DNA of 62,257 bases. It comes from a virus. Where the stretch lies: positions 1-62,257 of the IMG/VR virus record IMGVR_UViG_3300020156_000030; one strand, given 5' to 3'. The translations under genes were made by a program, and so were the position numbers. This document shows positions 37,535-44,939 of the stretch, piece after piece. Position 1 is the first letter of the stretch; every line of letters begins with the position of its first letter. The notes under the pieces were generated by a model. The model made no database searches and was not told where the DNA came from. It saw only the letters and a program-made list of their open reading frames with translations.

Positions 37535-37846
37535 ATGGCAGCACCAGAAACAACCCCCATGAACACCGATGCGAGCATGGAGCTCAAGGCGGCGTTCCAC
37601 CTCCCACCGGCCCTCAACAGCGTCCTCACGCTCCTGATGGCTGTGCCCATCCTCACGCCTGAGCTTATCGAGGAGCATGTCGAACTCAACTACAACTACC
37701 GGGTCGCCATGCACCGGCTACGCGCTGCCCTCGCTCCCTATGGCATCGAGATCAGGTCCCGCCGGATGACGGGATACTGGTTGGAGGAAGAGGACAGGGA
37801 GAAGATCAAGCAGCGCGTGCGCGCCGCCCTGCGGGCTGTAGCCTGA
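37535..37846 (+). CDS. Winged-helix DNA-binding protein (OmpR C-terminal-like)
   Basis: After a short N-terminal tail the 103-residue protein shows a winged-helix pattern: VLTLLMAVPILTPELIEEHV, NYNYRVAMHRLRAALAPYGI, then EIRSRRMTGYWL, which resembles the LR...GIEI.T..G.GY strand-turn of OmpR/PhoB effector domains. It is a candidate regulator and one possible reader of the genome's palindromes. The ATG at 37535 lacks a good ribosome binding site; a GTG at 37517 is an alternative. Confidence 0.6.
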   Translation: MAAPETTPMNTDASMELKAAFHLPPALNSVLTLLMAVPILTPELIEEHVELNYNYRVAMHRLRAALAPYGIEIRSRRMTGYWLEEEDREKIKQRVRAALRAVA

Positions 37847-37883
37847 CGCCTTACCCACGGAAGTAACCAGAGGAGCCTACCCC

Positions 37884-38132
37884 ATGAACAGATACGTTGT
37901 CGTGATCCAGCAGGCTGGCAAGAACGAGAAAGCCTTCATCGCGCAGCAGGGCATCTGCGGTGAAATCTACATCCGTGCCCAATGCGGCACGCGCAGCGGA
38001 GCCCAGCAGATGGTTGACATCCTCAACCAGAACGGCCCGACGATCGACAAGCGGCTCAAGGATGAAGCCAAGTCGCTAGTCTCCGCCGAGAAGGAGGAGA
38101 AGCTGGCGAAGTTCAGGAGGGTCACACGATGA
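37884..38132 (+). CDS. Small hypothetical protein (82 aa)
   Basis: GAGGAG precedes the ATG. The product is mixed, with a strand-rich N terminus (RYVVVIQQAGKNEKAFIAQQ) and a charged helical C terminus (LKDEAKSLVSAEKEEKLAKF). It shares ATGA with the following membrane-protein gene. No family was recognised. Confidence 0.65.
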   Translation: MNRYVVVIQQAGKNEKAFIAQQGICGEIYIRAQCGTRSGAQQMVDILNQNGPTIDKRLKDEAKSLVSAEKEEKLAKFRRVTR

Positions 38133-38290
38133 CGCTCGGGTTCTGGATGGCGGTGTTTATCTGCACAATGCAGGCACTTCAGCTGGCGCTCGCGGTATAC
38201 GTCTCTGACTGGAGCCATGCGGCGTCCGCTCTGGTCGCCTGCATGGGGTGGGCAGCGGTCGCCCTGCATCAAAAGGACATCTTCAGGTAA
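38129..38290 (+). CDS. Small two-pass membrane protein (53 aa)
   Basis: The ATG overlaps the previous stop (ATGA), with AGGAGG upstream, and the TAA overlaps the next ATG (TAATG). Two hydrophobic segments are seen (FWMAVFICTMQALQLALAVY and ASALVACMGWAAVALH). Coupling on both sides supports a real gene; function unknown. Confidence 0.6.
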   Translation: MTLGFWMAVFICTMQALQLALAVYVSDWSHAASALVACMGWAAVALHQKDIFR

Positions 38291-38982
38291 TGGCACCAAC
38301 TACGATCCGTCACAGCCCCGCCCAGCCGAAGCCCTTCGCTTGGAGTTACTCCAAGCTGAAGAACTACGAGTCATGCCCGAAACGCCACTGGCACATCGAC
38401 GTGGCCAAGGACGTGAAAGAGGAAGAGGGCGAGGCCCTGACATGGGGCAACGCTGTCCACAAGGCTCTGGCGGATCGTATCGCTAGGGGGGCCGCACTGC
38501 CGCGCGGCATGGAGGACTATGAGCACTGGTGTGAAAAGGTGCTTACCTCCCCGGGTAACATCTTGGTCGAGCAGAAGCTGGCCATCACCAAGGACTTCGC
38601 CCCCTGTGAGTTCTTCGCCAAGGATGCGTGGTTCCGGGGCGTCGGCGACGTGATCAAGCTGCATGGGCCGGTGGCCCTCATCGTGGACTGGAAGACGGGT
38701 AAAATCCTCGAAGACAGCGTGCAGCTCGCCCTGTCGGCCGCGTGCGTGTTTGCACACTACCCAAAGGTCCAGCGTGTCCGGTCCGAGTTCATTTGGCTGA
38801 AGGAAGACGCCACGACCCGGGAAGATTTCCGTCGGGAGGATATGGTCAACCTGTGGCGGATTTTGTGGCCGAGGATCGAGTCACTGAGGCAAGCGCATGA
38901 GCAGATCAACTATCCACCCAAGCCCGGACCCCTCTGCAGAAGGTGGTGCCCCGTCAAGCAGTGCCCCCATAACGGAGGGTAA
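38290..38982 (+). CDS. PD-(D/E)XK nuclease, Cas4/RecB-like
   Basis: The 230-residue protein opens with the family signature WSYSKLKNYESCPKRHWH. It continues with LTWGNAVHKALADR, the acidic GVGDVIKLHG and the catalytic IVDWKTGK, and ends with a Cys-rich tail CRRWCPVKQCPHNGG. The Cys spread (one early, three late) is what iron-sulfur-containing Cas4/AddB-type nucleases use. It is likely a recombination or repair exonuclease. The ATG shares TAATG with the upstream stop. A palindrome lies inside, at 38543-38558. Confidence 0.85.
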   Translation: MAPTTIRHSPAQPKPFAWSYSKLKNYESCPKRHWHIDVAKDVKEEEGEALTWGNAVHKALADRIARGAALPRGMEDYEHWCEKVLTSPGNILVEQKLAITKDFAPCEFFAKDAWFRGVGDVIKLHGPVALIVDWKTGKILEDSVQLALSAACVFAHYPKVQRVRSEFIWLKEDATTREDFRREDMVNLWRILWPRIESLRQAHEQINYPPKPGPLCRRWCPVKQCPHNGG

Positions 38983-39310
38983 GCAGCTCTCACTCAAGAC
39001 CTTGGCCGAAATGGCGGCGGGGAGACGATCGGTGGAGGAGGCTATCATCTATAAGCGGCTGAGTGTTGTTCAGGACGAGTTTATGTTCAAATTCCCTTCC
39101 CTGCGGGTCACACTTCATCTGGCGAGGGACTCTGAGAACAATTTGAACGTGGTCCGGGCGGCAATTTGCAAGAAGAAGTGGAAACGCTTCGGGCCAGCGG
39201 AGACTAAACTACTCGTTGCAGACAGCCACCCCACACTGGTGCATAGTGAAAGCATAGAGGTGTTTCCTTCGGACGAACTCGTCGCCAAGCTGATGTTACT
39301 CGGAGGGTAA
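38897..39310 (+). CDS. FPSDELIA-family protein 1 (137 aa)
   Basis: The C-terminal signature EVFPSDELVAKLMLLGG is shared with three nearby genes. The start overlaps the nuclease gene by 86 bases; an internal ATG would give about 100 residues and cannot be excluded. The region before the signature is beta-rich (KFPSLRVTLHLARDSENNLN). The TAA lies in a palindrome variant (39296-39310). Function is unknown. Confidence 0.55.
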   Translation: MSRSTIHPSPDPSAEGGAPSSSAPITEGKQLSLKTLAEMAAGRRSVEEAIIYKRLSVVQDEFMFKFPSLRVTLHLARDSENNLNVVRAAICKKKWKRFGPAETKLLVADSHPTLVHSESIEVFPSDELVAKLMLLGG

Positions 39311-39313
39311 GCC

Positions 39314-39631
39314 ATGCTAGGAATGCCCGCACCGAGAACACCGAGGTTCATCATGCCGCTACCCAGCGGAGACAGAGTGGAGATAGGGTCCCCAGCGGCA
39401 ACTTATTACATAGCGATACGAAAACTATGCCGATACGACATACGAGTTATGGCTGTGTCGGAAAAACGCAAGGTTCATTACAAGCTGTTTTGGGGGATAA
39501 ACTTTTGGGTTAAACGAAGCCATGTCGTTGTGACTCTGGTATTTTCTACGGGAGATAAACTTGAGCTCGTAGAGGTGGAGAGGGACTCTCCCTCCGATGA
39601 GTTACTCGCCCAAGTAATGCTGGTTGGATGA
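39314..39631 (+). CDS. FPSDELIA-family protein 2 (105 aa)
   Basis: Shares the C-terminal pattern LVEVERDSPSDELLAQVMLVG and a preceding strand-rich region (VKRSHVVVTLVFSTGDKLEL) with its neighbours. It is lower in GC than the surrounding genes. A palindrome variant lies near its end, at 39602-39617. Confidence 0.6.
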   Translation: MLGMPAPRTPRFIMPLPSGDRVEIGSPAATYYIAIRKLCRYDIRVMAVSEKRKVHYKLFWGINFWVKRSHVVVTLVFSTGDKLELVEVERDSPSDELLAQVMLVG

Positions 39632-39643
39632 AGGAGGACCACT

Positions 39644-40096
39644 ATGGGCATATTCAACTGGAAGATCAACAAGACTGTGGTTCCCGCCAATACCACCGAC
39701 CAGTCTGATCCCATACAGGATGAGCTTGAATGGGCTGCAAGGGGATTGGAAAGGGCAAAGAACCACACTGGTTACTATGACCATAACGTGGCTCCTGTGT
39801 GGAACTCGCGCACCATGATGCAGTTTCCGGCGTCACAAATCCAGCACATGAAAGAGGAACTTCACCGCTTAAAATACGGTGCACTGCCGGCCAAGTTTCA
39901 CCAAGCCTTCGATAAACTCGAAGATGCTGTGTCATCAGGCACCCATATCAGGATCGAGGAAATCATCCTCGTCACCGAGAAGCGTGAATGCGTTGCCGTG
40001 ACACTTACCCGGGAGGGTAAGCGCTTCCAGTTCTACGAGGACCCGGAAGTGTTCCCCTCCGAGGAGCTCATCGCGCAATCCATGCTGGTGGGCTAA
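39644..40096 (+). CDS. FPSDELIA-family protein 3 (150 aa)
   Basis: AAGGAGG precedes the ATG. A helical N-terminal part (DELEWAARGLERAKNHTGYY) is followed by the family domain RECVAVTLTREGKRFQFYED and PEVFPSEELIAQSMLVG. The TAA overlaps the next ATG (TAATG). A palindrome with seven-base arms lies at 40004-40021. Confidence 0.65.
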   Translation: MGIFNWKINKTVVPANTTDQSDPIQDELEWAARGLERAKNHTGYYDHNVAPVWNSRTMMQFPASQIQHMKEELHRLKYGALPAKFHQAFDKLEDAVSSGTHIRIEEIILVTEKRECVAVTLTREGKRFQFYEDPEVFPSEELIAQSMLVG

Positions 40097-40341
40097 TGGC
40101 AGCCGCGTGCAGAGTATGCGGAAAGGGCAGCACGATCGTCACCGATAGCCGGCAGGTGCAGCACAACGGAAAGCCGGCGATATGGCGTCGCCGGGAGTGC
40201 CTGCAGTGCAAGCGCCGCTACAGCACCTACGAAGTGCTGGATAACGAAGTCGCCAAGGCACTACCTCCGAAGATGGATCGTGTTCTCTGGCTCCTGAAGG
40301 AGCTGAGCAAGGAATTGGAGAAGTTCCATGGATCAGACTAA
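40096..40341 (+). CDS. Stand-alone NrdR-like zinc ribbon (81 aa)
   Basis: CRVCGKGSTIVTDSRQVQHN and WRRRECLQCKRRYSTYEVLD match the zinc ribbon of the NrdR repressor (CxxC..T.V.DSR....RRR..C..C..R.TTYE). The ATP-cone that follows in NrdR is missing; a short helical tail replaces it. A DNA-binding regulatory role is possible, and an Ogr-type activator is the alternative. The gene overlaps both neighbours. Confidence 0.65.
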   Translation: MAAACRVCGKGSTIVTDSRQVQHNGKPAIWRRRECLQCKRRYSTYEVLDNEVAKALPPKMDRVLWLLKELSKELEKFHGSD

Positions 40342-40714
40342 GGGAGGGTTCTCGGCTGTAGCCGATCAACTGCTGGCTTCAGCACAGGAGACGTGGCTAC
40401 ATGTCAACGTTGCTAATACGATCCCCGGTGCCAACCTCACCGTCGCACCGTCCCATCCGACAGACCGTTTCAAGAAGCGCAAGGCAGACCGTGCAACCAT
40501 ACGCGCCGTCGCTGAAAGCCTTCTCATGGCACGGACGAAATTACCCTACGGGGTAATGTTCGATGCTTGGGTGAAGTTCAACCGTGCCGGCAGGGCGACC
40601 GCCATCCGCACCCGGATATTCAGGACGGATGGAGAGGTCATCACGTTCGAGGAACCGATCGAGGCGTTCCCTTCGGATGAGCTGATCGCCCGCATCATGC
40701 TGGTGGCGAAATGA
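40328..40714 (+). CDS. FPSDELIA-family protein 4 (128 aa)
   Basis: The C-terminal half reads FNRAGRATAIRTRIFRTDGE, then PIEAFPSDELIARIMLVAK, the clearest copy of the shared signature. The N-terminal half differs from the other members. A palindrome (ATTACCC-TACG-GGGTAAT) is embedded at 40540-40557. It overlaps the VRR-NUC gene by four bases. Confidence 0.65.
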   Translation: MDQTKGGFSAVADQLLASAQETWLHVNVANTIPGANLTVAPSHPTDRFKKRKADRATIRAVAESLLMARTKLPYGVMFDAWVKFNRAGRATAIRTRIFRTDGEVITFEEPIEAFPSDELIARIMLVAK

Positions 40715-41001
40715 CCCCCGAGGGAAAGATCAAGCGCGCGGTGAGCCGCGCCATCGCCAAGTTCCCCAACGTCTACAAGTTCATGCCGGTCCCGGCCGGA
40801 TTTGGACCATCGAGCCTCGACTACCTCCTCTGTGTCAACGGGCACTTCCTCGCCATCGAAACCAAGGCACCCGGCAAGAAGCTGACCCCACGCCAGCAGC
40901 TCTGTGCCAAGCAGATCACCGATGCAGGCGGCTTGGTGCTGGTCATTGACAGCGAGGACATGAGCGAGCTGCTGCTGATTTTGGACAGGCTGACATCATG
41001 A
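40711..41001 (+). CDS. VRR-NUC domain nuclease (96 aa)
   Basis: The protein is a minimal VRR-NUC fold: TPEGKIKRAVSRAIAKF, then SSLDYLLCVNGHFLAIETKA (acidic and Lys catalytic residues) and PGKKLTPRQQLCAKQITDAG, ending in a strand VLVIDSEDMSEL. Such phage nucleases are thought to cut branched DNA during replication and packaging. It overlaps the helicase gene by four bases; nuclease-helicase coupling of this kind is common in phages. Confidence 0.88.
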   Translation: MTPEGKIKRAVSRAIAKFPNVYKFMPVPAGFGPSSLDYLLCVNGHFLAIETKAPGKKLTPRQQLCAKQITDAGGLVLVIDSEDMSELLLILDRLTS

Positions 41002-42587
41002 CATTACCCGTTCAGGTAAGCCCGAAACACAAGGTGGTAGGCGTCCCCGACGCCCCGGCGCTGCGCAACCTCTTCCCCACCGCTCCGCAGATCGTATCCG
41101 GGGGCAGGCCGCATCTGGTCATCCCGCACCGGCCTGTCGAGACCTTCATGCTGAGGAAGCTGGGGTATGACGTTCCCGCCCCCATCCTCACGCAATACGA
41201 CTGGCCGCATCCTGCGGGCGAGCCGCCTTTCGACGCCCAGAAGCGCACAGCGGCGCTGCTGACCATGAACGACCGCGCCTATGTTCTCTCGGGCATGGGC
41301 ACCGGCAAGACGCGCTCGGCGCTGTGGAGCTGGGATTACCTCAACAAGGCAGGGCTGGCGGGTAAGCTGCTCGTGTTCGCCCCGCTGTCCACTCTGACCT
41401 TCACGTGGCAGCGTGAGGTGTTCAACCTCCTGCCTCACCGGAAATCCGTGGTCCTTCATGGCACCAAGAAGAAGAGGCTGGAGCGCCTCGCCGAAGATGT
41501 GGACATCTACATCATCAACCACGACGGGCTCGGGGTGTTACTCCCCGAGGTAATGGCCCGCACCGACATCACGGCGCTGGTCATCGACGAGCTCGCTGTC
41601 TATCGCAACGGCACCGCCGAGCGGACCAAGAAGCTGCGGAAGCTCACTGCCGCCCCCCATGTCAAATGGGTATGGGGCATGACCGGCTCACCGATGCCGA
41701 ACGCTCCTACTGACGTATGGGCACAGGCCGCGATCGTCACGCCTTCTCGGGTGCCGAAGTATTTCACCGCGTTCCGCAACGAGCTCATGCTCAAGGTGAG
41801 CCAGTTCAAATACGTCCCCCGCAGTGACGCGGTGGAGCGTGCGTTCGAGGCGCTGCAGCCCTCTGTGCGGTTCACGCTCGACGACGTGTATGAGCTGCCG
41901 GAGACCATCTACCGATCGCTCGACGTAGAGCTGGGGAAGCAGCAGGCCAAGGTCTACAAGGACATGGCCGACAAGTGCTTCGCCGCCGTGCAGAACCACC
42001 AGATCACGGCAGCCAACGCCGGGGCCGTGATGAGCAAGCTGCTTCAGGTGTCCACGGGGTGGGTCTATACAGCAGACCACCGCACCGTTCCGCTGGATAA
42101 CCAGAAACGGGTGGAGGCGCTGATGGACGCCATCAACTCCACGGACCGCAAGGTCATCGTGTTCGTGCCCTACAAGCACGCTCTGGCGGGTATCTCCGAA
42201 GCACTTACCTCGGAAGGTTACGAACATGCGGCGGTGTCCGGCGACACCCCTGCGGGGGAGCGCTCGCAGATTTTCAACGCCTTCCAGAACACCAGCAAAT
42301 ACAAGGTGCTCGCGGCCCACCCGCAGTGTCTGGCCCATGGGATCACCCTGACAGCGGCGGACACGATCATATGGTTCGCCCCTATCACGTCGCTTGAGAC
42401 GTATGAGCAGGCCAACGCACGCATCTCGCGCGTAGGCCAGAAGCACAAGCAGCTCGTGCTGCATCTGCAGAGCACGCCCGTGGAGGCTCGGATATACTCC
42501 ATGCTCAAGGGCAAGCAGCGGGTGCAGGACAAGCTCCTCGACCTGTTCGCAACAGCAACCTCGGAAGGTAACCATGAAAACTCATAA
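40998..42587 (+). CDS. SNF2-type DNA helicase/translocase
   Basis: The 529-residue protein has superfamily 2 motifs: a Q-motif-like region, Walker A SGMGTGKTRS (about residue 97), motif II LVIDELAVY (about 195, with DELA instead of DEAH), motif III VWGMTGSPMP, and in the second lobe VIVFVPYKHAL and motif VI NARISRVGQKHK (about 474). Related phage SNF2 helicases act in replication fork or recombination steps. Palindromes are at 41004-41019 (codons 3-8) and 41538-41553. Confidence 0.9.
   Translation: MTLPVQVSPKHKVVGVPDAPALRNLFPTAPQIVSGGRPHLVIPHRPVETFMLRKLGYDVPAPILTQYDWPHPAGEPPFDAQKRTAALLTMNDRAYVLSGMGTGKTRSALWSWDYLNKAGLAGKLLVFAPLSTLTFTWQREVFNLLPHRKSVVLHGTKKKRLERLAEDVDIYIINHDGLGVLLPEVMARTDITALVIDELAVYRNGTAERTKKLRKLTAAPHVKWVWGMTGSPMPNAPTDVWAQAAIVTPSRVPKYFTAFRNELMLKVSQFKYVPRSDAVERAFEALQPSVRFTLDDVYELPETIYRSLDVELGKQQAKVYKDMADKCFAAVQNHQITAANAGAVMSKLLQVSTGWVYTADHRTVPLDNQKRVEALMDAINSTDRKVIVFVPYKHALAGISEALTSEGYEHAAVSGDTPAGERSQIFNAFQNTSKYKVLAAHPQCLAHGITLTAADTIIWFAPITSLETYEQANARISRVGQKHKQLVLHLQSTPVEARIYSMLKGKQRVQDKLLDLFATATSEGNHENS
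41004..41019. repeat. TTACC-N6-GGTAA palindrome in the first codons of the helicase
   Basis: Spacer CGTTCA; seven bases after the ATG, so a hairpin here could affect translation initiation. Confidence 0.85.
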
Positions 42588-42963
42588 CACCCTGCAGCCG
42601 ATGCCCACCTCCACTGAGATCGCGAAGGTGCTGAAGCCGTTTGCGAAGGCGGCAAGTGAAGCCGACCGATGGGGAGTTCGGAACGAAATCTCGGTTCACG
42701 ATCGGGCGTGGTCTGAGCCGCCTTTGGTCGCTGACCTCCGCGCTGCCCGCGACCTCCTCTCCCGCCTCTCCGCCGGGAGGAGCCGACCGAGGAGATGCTG
42801 TCCCGTGCCGCCAAAGCAGATCACAATAAGCTCCTCGCTCTGGCGATCTACAACGCCATGCTCTCCGCCGCCCCGCAGCCTGACGCCATCGAGGTGGAGC
42901 CGCTTTACGCCGCTCCGCCCGCCCCATCCGCCGAAGCAGAGAGCAAGATGCTGGAGGCGCTGA
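42574..42963 (+). CDS. Hypothetical protein, possibly the 5' part of a frameshifted gene
   Basis: AAGGTAACC precedes the ATG, which overlaps the helicase end by 14 bases. The first 70 codons look like protein (AKVLKPFAKAASEADRWGVR; ADLRAARDLLSRLSAG). After that the frame becomes Arg/Pro/Ser-rich shadow sequence, while the other frame (EEPTEEMLSRAAKADHNK) looks real. A missing G near 42780 would join this frame to the 42795 gene. Confidence 0.5.
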   Translation: MKTHNTLQPMPTSTEIAKVLKPFAKAASEADRWGVRNEISVHDRAWSEPPLVADLRAARDLLSRLSAGRSRPRRCCPVPPKQITISSSLWRSTTPCSPPPRSLTPSRWSRFTPLRPPHPPKQRARCWRR

Positions 42964-43529
42964 AGGCAGTGCGCGATTGGGACGCGCCCCGCGACATCCT
43001 TCCGCATGGCGTGGCGCAGAAAATCGTCGCCGCCCTCGCCGAAGCGTCTCTCGCCCCCGCTCCCGCCGAAGCAGCGAGCAAGATGCTGGAGGCGCTGCGG
43101 AAGATCGAGCTAGCATCCCGCGCGGCGGATGCGGACGACCCACTCACCTACGTCAACCGCAAAGCAGCGAAAGCCATCGCCCTCGCCGAAGCGTCTCTTG
43201 GCCCCACCCCGAGCGGCTACGACCCGGCGACGGTGGAGGAGATCGAGAGGCTCAGGCGAGGCAACGAGCGCGAGCGCACCGCCGTCGCCGATGCGATCGG
43301 CAAGATCAGGAGCGCGATCGGCGCCCGAGCATGGCTGAGGGAAAGCCGAGGTTCCTACGCTTGGGACGACGCACGCTATCAGGCCGAGTTTGGTGCCGCA
43401 CTGGACGAGATCGACGCGGCGCTCGATCCGCTGCGGAAGATCGCGGCCGACTGGTCCGACTGCCCGACCGACCCGCTGGAGATCGCCGCCATCCGCGCCC
43501 TCTCCAAGACCGATGGAGGGCAGGGATGA
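42795..43529 (+). CDS. Ala/Glu-rich helical protein (244 aa), possibly fused to the upstream frame
   Basis: The product is almost wholly helical, with two related segments: AEAESKMLEALKAVRDWDAP...AALAEASLAP and AEAASKMLEALRKIELASRA...AIALAEASLGP, which point to internal duplication. A third helical part ends in DEIDAALDPLRKIAADWSDC. No family was recognised. The real start may lie at 42574 if a one-base frameshift is corrected. Confidence 0.6.
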   Translation: MLSRAAKADHNKLLALAIYNAMLSAAPQPDAIEVEPLYAAPPAPSAEAESKMLEALKAVRDWDAPRDILPHGVAQKIVAALAEASLAPAPAEAASKMLEALRKIELASRAADADDPLTYVNRKAAKAIALAEASLGPTPSGYDPATVEEIERLRRGNERERTAVADAIGKIRSAIGARAWLRESRGSYAWDDARYQAEFGAALDEIDAALDPLRKIAADWSDCPTDPLEIAAIRALSKTDGGQG

Positions 43530-43648
43530 AGCGCGCACCCTTTCGACTACGGTGGTTTTGCTACTGGCTCTTCACCGGGACGCCTCATCCAGAGAACGTC
43601 CAATTTTACAAGGACCTGTGGAACAAAGAGCGGAGACCCCTCCCATGA
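43526..43648 (+). CDS. Small aromatic-rich peptide (40 aa)
   Basis: GGAGGGCAGGG lies before the ATG, which overlaps the previous TGA (ATGA); its own TGA overlaps the next ATG. The peptide is basic and aromatic (FRLRWFCYWLFTGTPHPENV). Function unknown; coupling on both sides supports translation. Confidence 0.55.
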   Translation: MKRAPFRLRWFCYWLFTGTPHPENVQFYKDLWNKERRPLP

Positions 43649-43911
43649 CCAAGCCCCCGAACGAGGCGGAGATCGCGGAGCTGGAAGCAGAGCTTCGGAA
43701 CGAGGACCGCTACGAGCTTTGGGGTAACTCAACAGTCGAGGCTCTCCTTGCCACCATCCGCGCGCAGCAGGAGCGGAACAAGGCGCTGGAGGGGTTCGTG
43801 GCGCTCTTCCGGTGCATCGACTTCGAGCGGTTCACCAAGCACGACAAACTGCTGCTAGGTGAACTCCACGCGCGCGCCGCCCTCTACAAGACCGATGGAG
43901 AGCAGGAGTGA
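43645..43911 (+). CDS. Acidic helical protein (88 aa)
   Basis: The N-terminal half is a probable coiled coil (EAEIAELEAELRNEDRYELW) and the rest is helical. It shares ATGA with the upstream gene and its TGA overlaps the GTG of the HTH gene. No family was recognised. Confidence 0.65.
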   Translation: MTKPPNEAEIAELEAELRNEDRYELWGNSTVEALLATIRAQQERNKALEGFVALFRCIDFERFTKHDKLLLGELHARAALYKTDGEQE

Positions 43912-44138
43912 GTCGCTTTCAAGACTTCACCATACCACCCTCGCTGCACCCACTGGTGCGGCGAATTTTCGAGGAGATGAAAACACAGGAGATCAGCAAA
44001 AGCGAAATGGCCCGCAGGATCGGTATCCGGCGCGAGTCGATATGGTTGTGGGAGCGTCATAACCCGCAGCTCCTGAACCTCGAAGCCGCCGGCACGGTCC
44101 TTGGACTGAAACTCAAATGGGTAAGGGACACACGATGA
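43908..44138 (+). CDS. XRE-like helix-turn-helix protein (76 aa)
   Basis: The sequence RIFEEMKTQEISKSEMARRI and GIRRESIWLWERHNPQLLNL fits a Cro/C1-type helix-turn-helix with a GTG start overlapping the previous stop. It is small enough to be one DNA-binding domain and could dimerise. It is a second candidate reader of the palindromes. GAGCAGGA precedes the start. Confidence 0.7.
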   Translation: MSRFQDFTIPPSLHPLVRRIFEEMKTQEISKSEMARRIGIRRESIWLWERHNPQLLNLEAAGTVLGLKLKWVRDTR

Positions 44139-44476
44139 AGAAAATCACCGCCATATTTGCCGATGACGCGCCCGTGGACATCGGCGCTCTGGCCCTCAAC
44201 TCCGTGGAGTTCATACTGGAGACACTCCCCAACGAGCCGGAACTGCCAAAGCGATCCTACAAGCGGGACGCCGAGAGACCTCGCCCCGTGGTCATTATGG
44301 AGCACTTCTCGCCTGAAGCCACGTTCACCCAGACGCAGGCGGCAAACTGGCTGCAGGCGGCGGGATATGCACAGCAGGGAGTGAGCTCTGCCCTTCAGCA
44401 GTTGAAGGTGTCTGGGAACGTCCGGTCGCTGGGCGCTGCCCGGTGGCAGTTCGTCAAGCCGTTACCCACGAGGTAA
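44135..44476 (+). CDS. Hypothetical protein with winged-helix-like C terminus (113 aa)
   Basis: I chose the ATG at 44135 (MKKITAIFADDAPVD), which overlaps the previous stop. The C-terminal half, FSPEATFTQTQAANWLQAAG then VSSALQQLKVSGNVRSLGAA, looks like a winged helix. The TAA lies in a full palindrome at 44461-44477. Confidence 0.6.
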   Translation: MKKITAIFADDAPVDIGALALNSVEFILETLPNEPELPKRSYKRDAERPRPVVIMEHFSPEATFTQTQAANWLQAAGYAQQGVSSALQQLKVSGNVRSLGAARWQFVKPLPTR

Positions 44477-44477
44477 C
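44461..44477. repeat. GTTACC-N5-GGTAAC palindrome carrying a stop codon
   Basis: Full six-base arms around CACGA; the TAA of the preceding gene is in the right arm, followed by a separate AGGAGAG for the 44511 gene. Confidence 0.85.
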
Positions 44478-44510
44478 CTGAACCACCTTCTAAACACAGG
44501 AGAGAACATT

Positions 44511-44900
44511 ATGGCTGGCCCGAATTTCGAGACCCGAGTTGCCCAATATGTGCAGCTACGGGACAAGATAGCCGACATCGAGAAGCGGCATAAGGAGGAG
44601 CTACGACCCTTCAAGGAGATGCAGGAGCTGCTGAACGCGGCACTCCTGCAGCACATGGTCTCCAGCAAGGCCGAGTCGGTCAGGACCTCCGCAGGAACGG
44701 TCTATCGTTCCTCCAAAGGGTCTGCTAGTATCGCCGACCACAAAGCCTTCTGGGCCTTCGTGGAGAACAACGGGGCTTGGGACCTTCTCGACAAGAAGGC
44801 GAACGTCACGGCGGTTCGGGACTACATCGAGGAGAACAAGAACCCCCCGCCGGGCATCACCTACACCGAGCGCCAGACCGTTGGTGTCCGGCGAAGCTGA
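44511..44900 (+). CDS. Conserved phage protein with coiled-coil N terminus (129 aa)
   Basis: An N-terminal helix (LRDKIADIEKRHKEELRPFK) is followed by VRTSAGTVYRSSKGSASIAD and a C-terminal ITYTERQTVGVRRS. I recognise this layout from small proteins of phage replication operons, where its role is not established. AGGAGAG precedes the ATG. It is placed just before the primase operon. Confidence 0.7.
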   Translation: MAGPNFETRVAQYVQLRDKIADIEKRHKEELRPFKEMQELLNAALLQHMVSSKAESVRTSAGTVYRSSKGSASIADHKAFWAFVENNGAWDLLDKKANVTAVRDYIEENKNPPPGITYTERQTVGVRRS

Positions 44901-44939
44901 CCCACCCACCCCACTATAAGCCGTAACCGGAGAAGAGCA

